Program-made: the position numbers and the translations under genes
Notes under the pieces: generated by a model
What the model saw: the letters and a program-made list of their open reading frames with translations, nothing else
Database searches by the model: none
What the model was told of the DNA's origin: nothing
Assembly (NCBI RefSeq): GCF_017498065.1
Contig: NZ_JAGDFX010000009.1
Coordinates: 62,001-126,000, forward strand
Reading direction: 5' to 3'
Source of the DNA: Oceanisphaera pacifica
Lineage (GTDB): Bacteria > Pseudomonadota > Gammaproteobacteria > Enterobacterales > Aeromonadaceae
Length of the DNA: 64,000 bases
In this document: positions 37,088 through 46,538 of the stretch, one piece after another
How positions within the stretch are numbered: the first letter of the stretch is position 1
How the letters are laid out: every line of letters starts with the position of its first letter

Positions 37088-40000
37088 TGCTGACCCGAAT
37101 AATAAGTACCTTTGTGGTGAGTGTTTGCTTGCTACTGATGTTGGTATTTAGCCTGCTGTTTACTCAGACAGGCAATCAATGGTTATGGGGCATAGCCAAA
37201 GAGCAGGTTTCTGGGCTTGAGGGAACACTAGAGTCTGGCCAGCTAGGCCAAGGTTGGCACTTTAGTGAGTTGCGTTTTGAGCAAGACTCGCTGGCATTTT
37301 CGGCGCGCGATATAACCCTAGGGTGGCAGTTAGGCAAGCTGCTTGAGCGACGTTTTTGGTTACAAGAGCTGGTCGCCGAAGATATAGAAGTGACTATTAA
37401 AGATTTTGCCGAGGCGAAAGAAGAAGAGCCCACTGAGCCGCTGGGTCAATTTAGTCCACCAGTGCGTGTTGACCTTGATAATATTCAGGCCAATAACGTT
37501 AAAATATCTCTACCCGGACAAACCATTGCATGGCAACGTCTGCAAGTTGCTATGCATTGGGATAATGAGGCCATGGTGATTACTGGGCCCAATATGGAGG
37601 GCTTAACGCTTACCTTAAACAGTCAAGATGATGCACCACCTCCCCCAGAGCCGACCACCGATGATGTGGCTTCGGCCCTAGTATTACCGGAAGTGGTATT
37701 GCCGTTTCCCATTAAGCTGCGTGATTTTAAGTTAACTAATAGTCAGTTAATTCAAAACGGCCAAGTGCAAGCCTTGCATGCTTTAGTGCTAGAGGTAGAG
37801 GGCAAAGACAGCACTATTAATATTGTTAATGCCGAGCTTGATCATGAAATGGCCGTGCTAAAGCTGGGTGGCAATATCACCTTAACCCAAGACTATCCGC
37901 TTAATTTAGCGCTCAATGGAATGGTTCGTGAGCCATTAATGGACGGCCAGCTTGATGGCCAAAGCGTGGCGTTAACCCTGTCAGACAGTTTAGCCAAGTT
38001 AAAAGGTAACTTGGTGCTGGGTGGGGTGCTTAAAGCCCATGCAGCATTGGCCGCCGAGCCGCTTGACCCTAAACTGCCGTTTGATTTCTCGCTTAACTGG
38101 CAACAATTAGGTTGGCCGTTTAACGATCCACAATGGCGATTAGAGCAAGGACAACTCTCATTAAAGGGGCGCCTTGAAGATTATCGTTTAAGTTTAACCA
38201 GTGAAGCAATGGGCCCAGACTTACCGGCCATTGGCCTTAAACTGGCGGCTAATGGTGACTTAAGTCAAGCCAATATAGCGCCGTTAACACTGACCTTGCC
38301 GAGAGGGGAGGCCAAAGTCGAAGGCAAAGTAAACTGGAGCAACGGCGTTAATTGGCAAGGCATATTGGCGCTCGCCGATGTGGATCCCGGTGCTTTTGTC
38401 GCGGGTATGGACGGGCAGTTAAATGGTCAGTTAGCTACGCAATTTGCACTGCAAGGTGAGCAATGGCAGCTTGATGCAACGCCAGATATTCGGGGATCGT
38501 TACGGGATTACCCTTTGTCGCTCACCGGACAAGTCTCACTTGATCAGGCCTTACAGGGCAATATTAACCAGCTGCAACTTAAAAATGGTGATAATCGCTT
38601 AACGGTGAACGGTCAGATCAGTGAGCGTTGGCAGTTAAATGGCGTATTATCTGCGCCTAATTTAGCCGTGTATGCACCTGGCTTGTACGGTGATTTAGCT
38701 GGCGATATTCAAGTGCGTGGTGCGTTAAAGGCGCCTGAGTTACAGGCAAATATTAAGGGTAAAAAAGCCGGCTTTAATGATAACGAAGCGCGCGATATTA
38801 GCCTGCAAGCCAAGGCGACCTTAGGCGAAAATTTAGCTGGTAATGTGAAGTTTACCATAGACCGAATTCGCGCGGGCAGCATGACGATGCAGTCATTAAA
38901 GCTAACGGGGTCGGGCACGCAAGCTAATCACCAATTAGATTTTAGCGTTAAAGGTGATCCGCTAGCAGCCGAGTTTGGGTTAACGGGCAGTGTCAATGAC
39001 GGTGGCTGGCGCGGGCGCCTTAACAAGGGAGTACTCGATAGCCGCCTAGATCGCTGGTCGTTGCAACAACCTTGGGTGATGTCGGTGCAAGATGCCACCT
39101 TTACTGCCCAGCCTCATTGCTGGGGATCACTGGCGGCTTCTTTATGTTTTGATGCCATGAGCGCCAGCGCAGAGCAAGGTAAGCTTGGCTTTAATATGCG
39201 CAACTTAGATCTCGCGCGCCTTAAGCCCTTTTTTCCTGAAGGTTTTTCATGGGAAGCCATATTAGCCGGTCAAGTACAGCTAGAATGGCAAAACGGCATT
39301 CCTAAGCTGAATGCCAATATTAGTACGCCACCAGGTACTTTTGTGAGTAGCGATACTCGACTTGATTACCAAACATTATCGCTCACCAGTGATATGACAG
39401 ATAATCGTTTAACGTCGGCGTTAGCGTTTCGCTCAACGACCTTGGGGCAATTAAACTTGAATGCCAATGTCGCCGACTTAAATAGCGAGCGAGCGCTAAG
39501 TGGTCAGCTTGATATTGAGCAACTTAAACTCGATTGGTTGGCACCTTTATTACCTGAGGTGGCCCGCTTGCAAGGTACCTTGGCTGGGCAAGGGCGCTTA
39601 GAGGGAACGCTGGCTAAGCCATTACTGTTTGGCAATATTAAGTTAAGTGGCGGTGAGGTAGATACTTACTCTGATATGGTGACAGTGCGTGACTTTACTA
39701 CTGAGTTAGATATTAGAGGATCGCAAGCAAGCATTACCGGCCAATTAAAAGTGGGTGATGGACCATTAAATATTAACGGTGATCTTGATTGGCGCACATT
39801 ACCGGTGAATGGTGAAATTCGCCTTAAAGGTCGAAACTTAGAGGCCGGCTATCCGGGTATGGGGCGAGTTAGGGTAAGCCCAGATATGCAAGTGATCTTG
39901 GGTGAAAAAGCAGAAGTGAGGGGTGAAATTGTCATTCCTTGGGCGCGTATTGAGGTGAAAAAACTACCAGAAAGTGCGGTGGGAGTATCGTCGGATGTGG

Positions 40001-40767
40001 TTGTGGTACAACCTTCGGGAGTGATTCCTGAAACGGCGCCGAGCTTACCACTGGATATGCGTATTCAAGTACGTTTAACCGATGATGTGCGCCTAGAAGC
40101 CTTTGGCTTAGATACACTCTTAGAAGGTAAGCTCAATATTGTGCAAAACCCCAATCGGCCTATGCGCAGTAATGGTGAAATTCGTTTAATAGAGGGTAAG
40201 TTTAAGGCCTATGGTCAAAACTTATTAATTCGCGATGGCAGTATTTTATTTAGCGGCCCCCTCGATGTGCCTAACTTACGAGTAGAGGCCATTCGTAATC
40301 CTTCAAGTATGTCTGATAGCACCATTACTGTTGGGGTAAAAGTAACGGGTAATGCGAGTCAGCCTAAGTTGGAGGTATTTTCTGAACCCAGCATGCCGCA
40401 AGCTGAGCAATTATCGTATCTATTACGGGGTAGAGGCTTAGATGGCGACGGTGATTCTGACGGTAATGCCTTGGTGCAGTCTATGTTACTGGGCGTTGGG
40501 GTGAGTACCGTTGGTGGCGTAGTGAGTAACGTTGGCGAAGCTTTGGGTTTGCAAGATGTGTCGCTAGATACTGGCGGCAGTGGCGATGATACTGAGGTGA
40601 ACATTAGCGCCTATGTATTACCTGGGTTGCAAATTGGTTATGGTGTGGGGGTGTTTTCATCCATTGGTGAATTACGGTTACGCTACGAGCTATTACCCCG
40701 TTTATATTTACAAGCCGCCAGTGGCTTAAACCAAGCCATCGATTTATTTTACCGGTTTGAGTTTTAA
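37084..40767 (+). CDS. tamB: Translocation and assembly module protein TamB
   Basis: This is a very long inner-membrane-anchored AsmA-like/bridge-type protein that spans the periplasm to TamA. It has 1227 residues against about 1260 in E. coli. One N-terminal membrane helix (about 5-25, ISTFVVSVCLLLMLVFSLL) precedes a long beta-rich region of repeated short strands, and the conserved C-terminal TamB domain (about 880-1227) includes EIRLIEGKFKAYGQNLLIRDG and ends YFRYRFEF-like (LFYRFEF). Known roles are outer-membrane protein assembly and phospholipid transport. A GC-rich Pro/Glu patch lies near residues 180-190. Confidence 0.95.
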   Translation: MMLTRIISTFVVSVCLLLMLVFSLLFTQTGNQWLWGIAKEQVSGLEGTLESGQLGQGWHFSELRFEQDSLAFSARDITLGWQLGKLLERRFWLQELVAEDIEVTIKDFAEAKEEEPTEPLGQFSPPVRVDLDNIQANNVKISLPGQTIAWQRLQVAMHWDNEAMVITGPNMEGLTLTLNSQDDAPPPPEPTTDDVASALVLPEVVLPFPIKLRDFKLTNSQLIQNGQVQALHALVLEVEGKDSTINIVNAELDHEMAVLKLGGNITLTQDYPLNLALNGMVREPLMDGQLDGQSVALTLSDSLAKLKGNLVLGGVLKAHAALAAEPLDPKLPFDFSLNWQQLGWPFNDPQWRLEQGQLSLKGRLEDYRLSLTSEAMGPDLPAIGLKLAANGDLSQANIAPLTLTLPRGEAKVEGKVNWSNGVNWQGILALADVDPGAFVAGMDGQLNGQLATQFALQGEQWQLDATPDIRGSLRDYPLSLTGQVSLDQALQGNINQLQLKNGDNRLTVNGQISERWQLNGVLSAPNLAVYAPGLYGDLAGDIQVRGALKAPELQANIKGKKAGFNDNEARDISLQAKATLGENLAGNVKFTIDRIRAGSMTMQSLKLTGSGTQANHQLDFSVKGDPLAAEFGLTGSVNDGGWRGRLNKGVLDSRLDRWSLQQPWVMSVQDATFTAQPHCWGSLAASLCFDAMSASAEQGKLGFNMRNLDLARLKPFFPEGFSWEAILAGQVQLEWQNGIPKLNANISTPPGTFVSSDTRLDYQTLSLTSDMTDNRLTSALAFRSTTLGQLNLNANVADLNSERALSGQLDIEQLKLDWLAPLLPEVARLQGTLAGQGRLEGTLAKPLLFGNIKLSGGEVDTYSDMVTVRDFTTELDIRGSQASITGQLKVGDGPLNINGDLDWRTLPVNGEIRLKGRNLEAGYPGMGRVRVSPDMQVILGEKAEVRGEIVIPWARIEVKKLPESAVGVSSDVVVVQPSGVIPETAPSLPLDMRIQVRLTDDVRLEAFGLDTLLEGKLNIVQNPNRPMRSNGEIRLIEGKFKAYGQNLLIRDGSILFSGPLDVPNLRVEAIRNPSSMSDSTITVGVKVTGNASQPKLEVFSEPSMPQAEQLSYLLRGRGLDGDGDSDGNALVQSMLLGVGVSTVGGVVSNVGEALGLQDVSLDTGGSGDDTEVNISAYVLPGLQIGYGVGVFSSIGELRLRYELLPRLYLQAASGLNQAIDLFYRFEF

Positions 40768-41129
40768 GATCGCGTTCAGCGCCAAGCGCCGTTCTTGGTC
40801 ATTGCGAGGAGCGTAGCGACGCGGCAATCTATTTAACAGGGAACTAGGGAGTGGTGAATAGGGAATAGTCACTGAAAAACAAGCTCGTTATTCTAATCAC
40901 GAGTCCCTAATCATCAATCCCAGTAACCCATGTTTAGAGCGGTGCGATTCTGAAGAATGGATTGCCACGCTGCGCTCGCAATGACGACAAAATACAGTGC
41001 GAGCGCCAAGCGTTATGTCTTACATGTGGCAGCTTCTGCCTCTTGTCGGTGTGATGGCTCCTGCTTTTTGTGCCAAGCTTGGGTAAAGTAGCGGTTTGTA
41101 AATGATTTCAACACGCGAGTACAAGCTGG
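40768..41129. repeat. Repeat-rich spacer after tamB
   Basis: No gene. It holds a C remnant directly after the stop, an A palindrome (about 40799-40831), a 7-nt-period 'gggaatagtcactga / gtccctaatca' array with internal inverse (40843-40915), an A' copy (40959-40985) and then ~140 bp without recognised repeats before the next start. Confidence 0.75.
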
Positions 41130-42944
41130 ATGATACCTTCGCCCTTATTAAAACAAGAACGGCTAGCTAAAATAGTGCTGATTTGCATGGCCGTTTATAC
41201 TTTGTTGGCGATGCATCTTTACTTGCCTCATCTATTTGGCATTGGCTTACAGCTCCCTTTTAACGTGATGGGCTGGTTTTTTATTGGCTTAATCACCTTG
41301 TTAGGACTATACCACTGCCATGAACGCCGCCTACTCACCAGCCGATTTTGGCTTGGCACTGTGCTGGCCAGCATCCTATTGTGGATTCCTTTTCTCTATC
41401 CGAATAATTCGGTAGCCGAGCAGGCTTTGCCGCGAATGTTAGGGCTAGTTGCGGGCTTATTGTTTTATCTTGCCTTACAACAATGTCGGTTTAACGCCCG
41501 TGGCCGACGCTATTTACTCTATTGTTTATTAGCTGCGGTAAGCGTCGAAATTTTACTGGGCATGATACAGTTTTTTATCTTAGAGCCGGGCAACTGGTTT
41601 GGTTATAACACCAAGGTGCGCTCTCCTTACGGTATTTTTCAACACCGCAATGTAATGGCAAGCTTTGTGGCAACCGGCATGGTGTTGGCTATTTATTTAT
41701 GGCTGCACGAAGCAAAAACGCCCAAGCATCGGTTTTTATTAAAATCGCTTTGGTTTTCTAGTGTGCTAGGGGCAGGCGCCATTTTAGTGGTGTTGTTGCA
41801 ATCGAGAGCAGGGCAGTTGGGTTTGTTGCTGGGGCTTGCGTTACTGCAACCTTTGTTGTGGCAAACATTGCTAAAAAACCGCTCTAAACGCTTGTTGGCA
41901 AGCTTATTACTGATCCCCCTTGGCATTGTAGTGGGAGTATTTGGGCTTGATGCCTTTGATATGAGCAAGCGCAGCTTAAGTATTTACACCGATGCCGATG
42001 GTCGGTTTGATATTTATGCTCATGCATTACGGATGTGGCTAGATAAGCCGTGGCTTGGTTTTGGTTATGGCAGTTTTGAGTCGGCCTTTTACCAAACTTA
42101 TGCTACTTGGCGCGAGCTGACTCCCGGTGCTAAACCCCTGTTTACCGAAATGGGGCACCCCCATAATGAATTTTTATTATGGGCGATTGAAGGGGGAGCG
42201 GTGCCCTTACTTGGGCTGCTTATTATGAGCGTTTTAGTCTTACGCCTATTATGCCGACTCCCTATTGCACAGGGCATGGCGTGGATTGGCGTTTTGTCAC
42301 CTATTTTCATTCATAGCCAAACAGAGTTTCCTTTTTACCACTCTTTGCCACACTGGTTGATGGTGTTAGTGCTAGTGTATGTCATGGATGCGCAATATGG
42401 GCAGCGGCGCTTGTTGTCACCTCCAGGTGCTTGGATGCGGTGGCCGATAAGGGCATGGGGTGTTGGGGTGATGCTGTTTATGGCGTCGGGGTTATATGCA
42501 GGACAACAGTTAACGCAATATGCTCGTAACGAACAACACAGCCAAGCTCAGTTATCCGCGGTGATTAATCCCTGGGTCTGGTATAACAGGGTCGAGTTTT
42601 ATCGCCACCATTGGCAACTCATTCACGCATTATTAACTCAAGATCGAGCACAGCTGCTAGCCTATGCTGATTGGGCTCAACGTTTTGTTCGCCATACCCC
42701 TAGGGCGGGGGTGTATTATAATGCGTATCTGGCGTTAGGGTATGCGGGTAATGAGGATCAAGCTCAGCAATTATTAGCTCAAGCAAGGCGCTTATACCCC
42801 AATGTACAACTGCTAAACCGTGCCAGTATTCAGCGTGGTCGCAATAACTTAGGGGCCATCACGGCCCATTTGTCCGCCTCTGAGCTTAATAACGCCATTC
42901 CGCTTTATGATAATTTGCGCCCTGCTATTGGTGGGGCTTATTAG
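41130..42944 (+). CDS. O-antigen ligase / PglL-type O-oligosaccharyltransferase
   Basis: This is a polytopic inner-membrane protein of 604 residues with 12 or so hydrophobic segments in the first ~440 residues and a soluble C-terminal tail. The large periplasmic loop contains SPYGIFQHRNVMASF and GHPHNEFLLWAIEGG, signatures of the Wzy_C/PglL group. The C-terminal part (about 470-600) matches the Wzy_C_2 style region with TPR-like helices (YYNAYLALGYAGNEDQAQQLL). Members either ligate O-antigen to lipid A-core or transfer glycans to Ser of pilins. No pilin or glycan cluster is adjacent, so the acceptor is unknown. Start at ATG 41130; the ribosome site is weak. Confidence 0.83.
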   Translation: MIPSPLLKQERLAKIVLICMAVYTLLAMHLYLPHLFGIGLQLPFNVMGWFFIGLITLLGLYHCHERRLLTSRFWLGTVLASILLWIPFLYPNNSVAEQALPRMLGLVAGLLFYLALQQCRFNARGRRYLLYCLLAAVSVEILLGMIQFFILEPGNWFGYNTKVRSPYGIFQHRNVMASFVATGMVLAIYLWLHEAKTPKHRFLLKSLWFSSVLGAGAILVVLLQSRAGQLGLLLGLALLQPLLWQTLLKNRSKRLLASLLLIPLGIVVGVFGLDAFDMSKRSLSIYTDADGRFDIYAHALRMWLDKPWLGFGYGSFESAFYQTYATWRELTPGAKPLFTEMGHPHNEFLLWAIEGGAVPLLGLLIMSVLVLRLLCRLPIAQGMAWIGVLSPIFIHSQTEFPFYHSLPHWLMVLVLVYVMDAQYGQRRLLSPPGAWMRWPIRAWGVGVMLFMASGLYAGQQLTQYARNEQHSQAQLSAVINPWVWYNRVEFYRHHWQLIHALLTQDRAQLLAYADWAQRFVRHTPRAGVYYNAYLALGYAGNEDQAQQLLAQARRLYPNVQLLNRASIQRGRNNLGAITAHLSASELNNAIPLYDNLRPAIGGAY

Positions 42945-43064
42945 TTACTGGCAATGCTTAGTTGTTATTTTTAAAGCATTTATTTAGTGGTTAACATGGC
43001 TATAATGGTAAACCTATCTGGCATTTTTAATGTGCGATTTGCTGCCCAATCAAGGAGTTTAGAC

Positions 43065-43412
43065 ATGGCTGAAGAAACTATTTTTAGTAAGATTATTCGT
43101 AAAGAAATTCCTTCCGATATTCTGTATCAAGACGAATTGGTGACGGCATTTCGTGATATCTCCCCTCAAGCGCCCACCCATATTCTGATTATTCCTAATG
43201 TGCTGATCCCCACTGTGAATGAGGTTGAGCCTGAGCATGAACTTGCTTTAGGTCGCCTGTTTAGTGTGGCGCGTAAGTTAGCCGCCGAGGCCGGCATAGA
43301 TGAAAGTGGCTATCGCTTGATTATGAATTGTAATGGCGACAGTGGCCAAGAGGTGTACCATATTCACATGCACTTACTGGGCGGACGCAACTTAGGGCCA
43401 TTACTGGCATAG
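43065..43412 (+). CDS. hinT: HIT-family nucleotide hydrolase HinT
   Basis: This is a purine nucleoside phosphoramidase of the histidine triad family. The start is ATG 43065 (AAGGAG 10 nt upstream), giving [16 protein letters not shown] and 115 residues; the longer open frame to 42987 is not family-like. The triad is HIHMHLLGG near residues 100-108. It begins the hinT-lpoB-thiK-nagZ-ndh order known from E. coli, but ycfL, which in E. coli lies between hinT and lpoB, is missing and its place is taken by repeats. Confidence 0.94.
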   Translation: MAEETIFSKIIRKEIPSDILYQDELVTAFRDISPQAPTHILIIPNVLIPTVNEVEPEHELALGRLFSVARKLAAEAGIDESGYRLIMNCNGDSGQEVYHIHMHLLGGRNLGPLLA

Positions 43413-43704
43413 CTAAATGAATGTTGAATTTTGAATGTTGAATGAAAACAAGCGCGGTGTGCTAATCCCTAGTCCCTAATCACCGCTTTACAAGTGACTA
43501 GGGATCGGTGAATAGGGAATAGTCACTGACAGACAAGCGTGGTGTGCTAGTCCTTAATCACCAATCCCAGCAATCCATGTTTAGGGTGGTACGAGCCTGA
43601 AGGATGGATTGCCACGCTGCGCTCGCAATGACCCAAGTTCTAGGTTGTTTTAAAGCTTGGCGCTGTTTTTTTTAGTATTTATTTGCAATAAATAAGGAAA
43701 CTCA
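43413..43704. repeat. Repeat spacer between hinT and lpoB
   Basis: No gene. An inverted ATTCAAC-type array (43419-43443) is followed by two copies of the 7-nt-period 'agtccctaatca' array and its inverse (43456-43570), an A' copy (43604-43632) and ~70 bp of unique DNA with the lpoB ribosome site AAGGA. Confidence 0.75.
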
Positions 43705-44301
43705 ATGACGATGTTTCGTTTAACTTTAGTACTGGCCACGTCTGTGGCGGTGGCGGCTTGTAGTATGCCCAATCCTTACTCGTCACAACCGGCCCCAGTA
43801 AAGCCGGCCGACCCTGTGACCCCCAGTCAACCGCAGCCACCTACTCCTCCCCCTGTGATTGAGATGCCAACTGCGCCTCCAACCCCTGTGCCTGATGTGC
43901 GCAATGCCAGTGTTGAACGTTTGGTTGATGGACTGGCTAACCGTCTTAAACAAAGTGCTGCACTGAATGAAGTGGCAGGTCCGGTATTACTCAACCCCAT
44001 TCGTAATAATGCTGGCAGCCCTGTTGATACCCAGGGCTTAACCTCACGATTAAGTGCGAATTTGAGCGGGCAACTTAATTTTGCTGATGGCGCGACAGTG
44101 AGCCGTTTGCGCCAGCAGCTAGCTTATCAAGGTGGGCGAGCAGATATGGCCGCTTTGGTGCGCTTAGGCAAGCAAAGTGGGGCTGATTATTTATTGTCTA
44201 CTGAGCTGTCGCGCAGTGGTAGCACCATTAAATTACAAGGGCAGCTGATGGAGTTGGCCAGTGGTGAATTGTTATGGTCAGATCAGGTGAGTGGCCGATA
44301 A
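43705..44301 (+). CDS. lpoB: Penicillin-binding protein activator LpoB
   Basis: This outer-membrane lipoprotein crosses the peptidoglycan to stimulate PBP1b. The lipobox gives Cys19 (VAVAAC). It is followed by a long Pro-rich disordered linker (about 25-65, with PPTPPPV) and a globular domain (about 70-198: SVERLVDGLANRLKQSA, VLLNPIRNN, DYLLSTELSRSGSTIKLQGQL, GELLWSDQ), as in E. coli LpoB. The 198-residue length fits. thiK follows after 3 bp. mrcB is not in the window. Confidence 0.92.
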   Translation: MTMFRLTLVLATSVAVAACSMPNPYSSQPAPVKPADPVTPSQPQPPTPPPVIEMPTAPPTPVPDVRNASVERLVDGLANRLKQSAALNEVAGPVLLNPIRNNAGSPVDTQGLTSRLSANLSGQLNFADGATVSRLRQQLAYQGGRADMAALVRLGKQSGADYLLSTELSRSGSTIKLQGQLMELASGELLWSDQVSGR

Positions 44302-44304
44302 CCG

Positions 44305-45120
44305 GTGCCCAATGCGCTATTAGCAAGGTTACCGTCGCGTTTTAGGGGGCAATTAATTCCGTTAACCGGCGGTTTAACCAATCGCTGCTGGAAGTTAATT
44401 ACCGCTGAGTGCGCGTATTGGTTGCGAGAGGGCAGCGCTGATACTCATGCCTTAGGGATCAATAGAGCGCAGGAGTTACAAGCGCATCAGGCGGCGGCAA
44501 AGGTGGGGCTTGCTCCCAATATTCACTTTGCTCTGCCTGAACAGGGCATTTTATTGCTTGATTGGTTAGCCGAGCCCGACTGGCAGCAGGTGCCGAGGGA
44601 TATGTCGCGCCTCGCACAGCAAGTGGCACACTTGCACCAGCTAAATGCCGATGTGCCATTGCTCGATATTGCCGACCAAGCAGCGCATTATTTACGCCAG
44701 CTACAACCCTTGCCAAAGGCACTGGCGGATTTTGTCCCTTACTTTTCACAAGCAGGCGTAAACCTGCCATTTCAGCCGGTGTTATGTCACCACGACATCA
44801 ACGCCGCCAATGTGATGGGCTCACGACCTTGGTTAATCGATTGGGAATATGCCGCCTACGGTGATGCCGCCTTTGAGCTTGCAGTGATCAGTGACAGCTT
44901 TGGTCTTGATTTGTGCCAACAGCAGATGTTGTTAACGGCCTATAATAGGGCCACTGACAGTGGGGGTGGCCATCAGGTGAGTGCTGCGCGTTTTCAGGCA
45001 CGCCTGCCTTGGGTACACTGGCTCACCGCCTTATGGGCGGCACTACAATATCAACAAACAACCAATGCCGAATACGAAAAAATGCAGCAGTTAGCGCTAA
45101 CCAAGCTTAAAGCTAGCTAG
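44305..45120 (+). CDS. thiK: Thiamine kinase-like phosphotransferase
   Basis: This APH/choline-kinase-fold protein of 271 residues, placed between lpoB and nagZ as thiK is in E. coli, is therefore probably the thiamine-salvage kinase. Brenner's motif HHDINAANVM and the metal site IDWEYAAYGD are intact, and the N-lobe has LTGGLTNRCWKL. The start is GTG 44305, three bases after lpoB; the ribosome site is poor, suggesting coupling. The last codons (KLKAS) already lie in an AGCT-heptad repeat that continues after the stop, so the repeat has set the C-terminus. Confidence 0.84.
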   Translation: MPNALLARLPSRFRGQLIPLTGGLTNRCWKLITAECAYWLREGSADTHALGINRAQELQAHQAAAKVGLAPNIHFALPEQGILLLDWLAEPDWQQVPRDMSRLAQQVAHLHQLNADVPLLDIADQAAHYLRQLQPLPKALADFVPYFSQAGVNLPFQPVLCHHDINAANVMGSRPWLIDWEYAAYGDAAFELAVISDSFGLDLCQQQMLLTAYNRATDSGGGHQVSAARFQARLPWVHWLTALWAALQYQQTTNAEYEKMQQLALTKLKAS

Positions 45121-45290
45121 AAGCTGAGAGCTTGAAGCCGGAAGTAAAACCGAAAATAAAAATGCCGCAGTGTTTTTGTTTAGCTTAGCGCTTCCAGCTC
45201 TGAGCTTCCGGCTTTCTCTACGCTTTACGCCAAGCGCTGTTTTCTTTAACTGACAGCTGATAGCTTACGGCTGACAGCTAAAAATATATA
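45110..45290. repeat. B element and AGCT-heptad array between thiK and nagZ
   Basis: A B element (about 45110-45222) begins within the thiK stop region. It is followed by a truncated C segment and an AGCT-heptad array (45247-45280). About 30 bp later comes the nagZ ribosome site. The module interrupts what is otherwise a conserved operon. Confidence 0.8.
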
Positions 45291-45318
45291 CCGCCATACG
45301 GCGACAACGGGAGTGGCA

Positions 45319-46314
45319 ATGGGCCCCTTTATTCTTGATTTAAATGGCTATGAGCTTGACGCACAAGAGCGAGAGCTATTGGCACATCCGACTGTGGGTG
45401 GGGTGATTTTTTTTAGCCGTAACTACCATGACCGTAAACAACTTAGCGCCCTAGTGAGTGCCATTCGCGCCGTTAACCCAGGCTTGTTACTCACAGTGGA
45501 TCACGAAGGGGGGCGAGTACAGCGCTTTCGCGATGGCTTTTTTTCGCTGCCAGCACCAGGGGCATTGGCGCAGTATCAGGGGCCTGATCAATTAAGCCTG
45601 CTTAAAGATGCCGCTTGGTTGATGGCTGCTGAACTACTGGCTTTAGATATTGATATCAGCTTTGCCCCTGTGCTCGATTTAGAGCGTGGCAGTGAGGTAA
45701 TCGGTGATCGTAGTTTTGGTGCTGAACCTGAAAAGGTGATCAAGCATACGCGCGCCTATATTCAAGGCATGCACAATGCCGGTATGGCGGCGGTGGCCAA
45801 GCATTTTCCGGGGCATGGTAGTGTGCGCGCTGATTCGCATAAAGAAAGCCCCCGCGATGAGCGAGATTTTAATACCATTAGTCAGCTCGATATGGTGCCC
45901 TTTAAAACCCTGATTGGTGAGGGGCTAATACAAGGCATGATGCCGGCTCATGTGATTTATTCGGCCGTGGATAACCAGCCCGCTGGTTTTTCTGATATCT
46001 GGCTAAAACAAATATTACGCCAACAATTACAATTTAATGGCTTGATCTTTAGTGACGATCTGACGATGGAAGGGGCTGCCGTAGTGGGGGGCTATGCTGA
46101 GCGTGCCCGTCATGCTCTGAATGCCGGTTGCGATCTTTTATTAGCCTGTAATAACAGAGCCGGCGCCATTGAGATTATTGACAGTTTATCGCACCAGCAT
46201 CAGTGCGATATCAGCGCCTTACGAGGGTGCTCTCAAGCCATGGGCGAGGCGTTATATACCAGCCGAGAGTGGCAAGCAACCAGCCTACGTGTGCAGCGGT
46301 TTATTGATAGATAA
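45319..46314 (+). CDS. nagZ: Beta-N-acetylhexosaminidase NagZ
   Basis: This is the GH3 cytoplasmic glucosaminidase of peptidoglycan recycling, which removes GlcNAc from anhydro-muropeptides. The start is ATG 45319 (GGGAG 5 nt upstream), giving MGPFILDLNGYELD and 331 residues; GTG 45313 is the alternative. Family motifs are DHEGGRVQRFRDGF, the flexible-loop KHFPGHGSVRADSHKE with catalytic His, and the nucleophile Asp in FSDDLTMEGA. Its product pathway links to AmpC-type beta-lactamase signalling in other bacteria; no such gene is nearby. Confidence 0.96.
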   Translation: MGPFILDLNGYELDAQERELLAHPTVGGVIFFSRNYHDRKQLSALVSAIRAVNPGLLLTVDHEGGRVQRFRDGFFSLPAPGALAQYQGPDQLSLLKDAAWLMAAELLALDIDISFAPVLDLERGSEVIGDRSFGAEPEKVIKHTRAYIQGMHNAGMAAVAKHFPGHGSVRADSHKESPRDERDFNTISQLDMVPFKTLIGEGLIQGMMPAHVIYSAVDNQPAGFSDIWLKQILRQQLQFNGLIFSDDLTMEGAAVVGGYAERARHALNAGCDLLLACNNRAGAIEIIDSLSHQHQCDISALRGCSQAMGEALYTSREWQATSLRVQRFIDR

Positions 46315-46341
46315 AAAAGTGGTGTAAGCCATAAAAAACTA

Positions 46342-46392
46342 GGTGAACGATGCATTGTTTTATGTAAAGATAAATTGCTGGCATCGTTCGCC
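46342..46392. promoter_or_regulatory. Inverted repeat upstream of ndh
   Basis: GGTGAACGATGC (46342-46353) and GCATCGTTCGCC (46381-46392) form a 12-bp stem with one G-U pair around a 27-nt AT-rich loop. There is no T-tract, so it is not a standard terminator of nagZ. A separate 12-bp perfect palindrome TTAATCGATTAA lies at 46434-46445. Both are within the 224-bp nagZ-ndh gap and may be regulatory sites for ndh; identity unknown. Confidence 0.4.
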
Positions 46393-46538
46393 CTATGATC
46401 GCAGCAAGGTTTGCAAATTCATCAGTTAATAGGTTAATCGATTAATAGAATCTAGCGCTATCACTGGCTCGCATTGGTATAAAACGTGAGTGGGAGTGAG
46501 GTGATAGCCGTAGGTTTTATCTTTTTAGGGACGGGTTA

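Noticed and set aside
42987-43064. 26-residue N-terminal extension of HinT
   Set aside because: AAGGAG precedes ATG 43065 and the family starts MAEETIF-like; the extension has no ribosome site.
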